Assembly: GCF_900114085.1 (NCBI RefSeq)
Contig: NZ_FORU01000009.1
Coordinates: forward strand, 1 to 64,000
Direction of reading: 5' to 3'
Source of the DNA: Myroides guanonis
GTDB taxonomy: Bacteria; Bacteroidota; Bacteroidia; Flavobacteriales; Flavobacteriaceae
DNA: 64,000 nucleotides
Positions 62,865-64,000 of this stretch are shown piece after piece (position 1 is the stretch's first letter; each line of letters opens with the position of its first letter). The notes under the pieces are model-generated. The model saw only the letters and a program-made list of their open reading frames with translations. It was not told the origin of the DNA and made no database searches. Both the position numbers and the translations under genes were made by a program.

Positions 62865-64000
62865 TTAGTTAGCTGTACTTAGCTTCTCTATAATATTAGT
62901 GTCGAATATGTTTACAAACGGATTGTGAATTGTTCCATCACTATTTAAACTAATAGCGCGTTGAATTTTATTAATAATCCAGAGGTCTTTCAATGTTTGA
63001 AAATTAGTTGTTCGAAGTTCTAAAATAGTATTAGGGCGGTGATTATTTATATGATTAACCCAACCGATGTGATCAGCGTCTATACTGATTGCAATGATTT
63101 GTAAATTGGGATTTTGTTGTGCGATTAAAAGAGCTCTTCTGTGAGAAGCATCAGAATGATCTATGGCATTCTTTGTCCAAAAGAATATCAGAGTTGGTTT
63201 GTTGATTAGATTATTAATAGAAACATATTTATTGTTAGTGTCTACTAAGGGGGCTTCTGGTAATCGTTTTTCAAGCTTTAGATTTTGAATAGCATTTCTA
63301 ATTTTTAAAATTTCATTATGCTGGTTTTTATCTGTAGAAATTTCGAAGTATCTGTTTAGAAATAATTCATTGTTAACTATGTTTTGATCGTCTAACAAGT
63401 ATATAAAAGCAATTTTATCTAATATAGTGTTTTTAACTTTTTCGTTTTGAATAAGAGTGTCAATGATATTTAGTTTTTCAATGTTCTTATCAAAACTTGT
63501 CTCACTATCGAATTCGATTTCAGTTTGTTCTACTTCAGAGCTTAACATAACTCCAAGATATCTGGTAAATGAAGAGAAATCAATTAATTTTTCATTGTTG
63601 AAGTTGATTCTTTTTCTGAAATCGTAGTAGTCAAAAGGTAGGTCTTTTCTTATATCTTCGTTATTTCTAACCAAGTGAGCAACTGGGTATATTTCTCTTT
63701 GTGAAAAGAAGTGTAAGTCTAACATCGTTTTGGCATACAAATCGAAATCAGGTGACCAATTTATACTTGCCTTGTTTCTGAGGTAAAATGTAGTTCGAGC
63801 TGCGTGTGCAGAATCGGTTCTTCTGATGAAATCAGGAACAGATGCATCATAATATTCATAGAGTTTATTCCTGTCGACCAAATTTTTTGTATTCAATTGC
63901 ATCAGGAAGTTGTTTTTTTGTTCACCTCTACCAGAATATATTATGCTGTGGTCAAAATCTCTTGTGTTTAATCGTAAGTTTAAACTATCATTTTTTTCAA
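62865..64000 (-). CDS. Thioredoxin-fold (TlpA/redoxin-like) protein without cysteines, N-terminus beyond the window
   Basis: The frame is open to base 64000, so the true start lies outside; an ATG at 63902 is internal. After a long helical part, the last 140 residues form a redoxin fold: RLPEAPLVDTNNKYVSINNLINKPTLIFFWTKNAIDHSDASH, then LQIIAISID. In ordinary TlpA-type proteins the FFW is followed by a CxxC motif. Here it reads TKNAIDHSD, and no cysteine occurs in the whole visible part, so it cannot act as a thiol oxidoreductase by that site. It may be a structural or binding relative. Confidence 0.75.
   Translation of the reverse strand, partial: EKNDSLNLRLNTRDFDHSIIYSGRGEQKNNFLMQLNTKNLVDRNKLYEYYDASVPDFIRRTDSAHAARTTFYLRNKASINWSPDFDLYAKTMLDLHFFSQREIYPVAHLVRNNEDIRKDLPFDYYDFRKRINFNNEKLIDFSSFTRYLGVMLSSEVEQTEIEFDSETSFDKNIEKLNIIDTLIQNEKVKNTILDKIAFIYLLDDQNIVNNELFLNRYFEISTDKNQHNEILKIRNAIQNLKLEKRLPEAPLVDTNNKYVSINNLINKPTLIFFWTKNAIDHSDASHRRALLIAQQNPNLQIIAISIDADHIGWVNHINNHRPNTILELRTTNFQTLKDLWIINKIQRAISLNSDGTIHNPFVNIFDTNIIEKLSTAN

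Overview
This is an AT-rich, densely packed stretch of a chromosome from the phylum Bacteroidota, most likely family Flavobacteriaceae. Four things point there. The TAnnTTTG promoter element of this phylum lies about 17-29 bases before the start codons of more than a dozen genes. Shine-Dalgarno sites are mostly absent. Several families are typical of the phylum: DUF4876, DUF6850, an OstA-like protein, DUF349, DUF6787, and the SpoIIM/RDD/MoxR/DUF58 cluster. The gene order is a long run of housekeeping genes. I see no phage, transposon, CRISPR array, rRNA or tRNA.

Layout. Positions 1-345 hold the end of an outer-membrane barrel gene. Positions 517-7221 (minus) form a tight four-gene operon: TonB-dependent receptor, DUF4876 lipoprotein, DUF6850 barrel and di-heme peroxidase. 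An interrupted palindrome sits over the -33 region of its promoter. At 7634 there is a secreted S9 peptidase. At 10721-13090 there are three ChrA-family genes, one long and two half-size. From 13393 to 20103 lie pheT, a DCC protein, a mutS2 without an Smr domain, and a conserved 484-residue protein of unknown function. From 20189 to 27430 come small envelope genes, a zinc metallopeptidase, prfB with an intact programmed +1 frameshift, and a threonine aldolase. From 27453 to 30139 (minus) dnaA is followed by a low-molecular-weight phosphatase and rsmI. From 30322 to 36867 lie a thioesterase, a YigZ protein, ribD, prmC, purC and a DUF349 protein. From 36966 to 48063 (minus) lie aroE, DUF368, a TPR protein, an aminotransferase, an OstA-like protein, purA, a Fur-family regulator, the rel (p)ppGpp enzyme and a barrel protein. 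From 48170 to 57501 lies the SpoIIM-DUF4129-DUF4350-MoxR-DUF58 operon with a divergent RDD gene. The window ends with a TRIC channel, a sodium:solute symporter preceded by an overlooked 40-residue membrane ORF, an MscS-type channel, maf, kdsC, a DUF2520 protein, a truncated hemoglobin and an edge-truncated thioredoxin-fold protein without cysteines.

How the genes work together. Most encode translation and replication (pheT, prfB, prmC, rsmI, dnaA), biosynthesis (purA, purC, ribD, aroE) and envelope building (OstA-like, DUF368, KdsC). The less understood parts are the receptor/DUF4876/DUF6850/peroxidase operon, the MoxR/DUF58/SpoIIM operon, the 484-residue protein, and short promoter-hairpin units at about 24469-24549 and 22576-22632. 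No obviously new defence or mobile system is visible.
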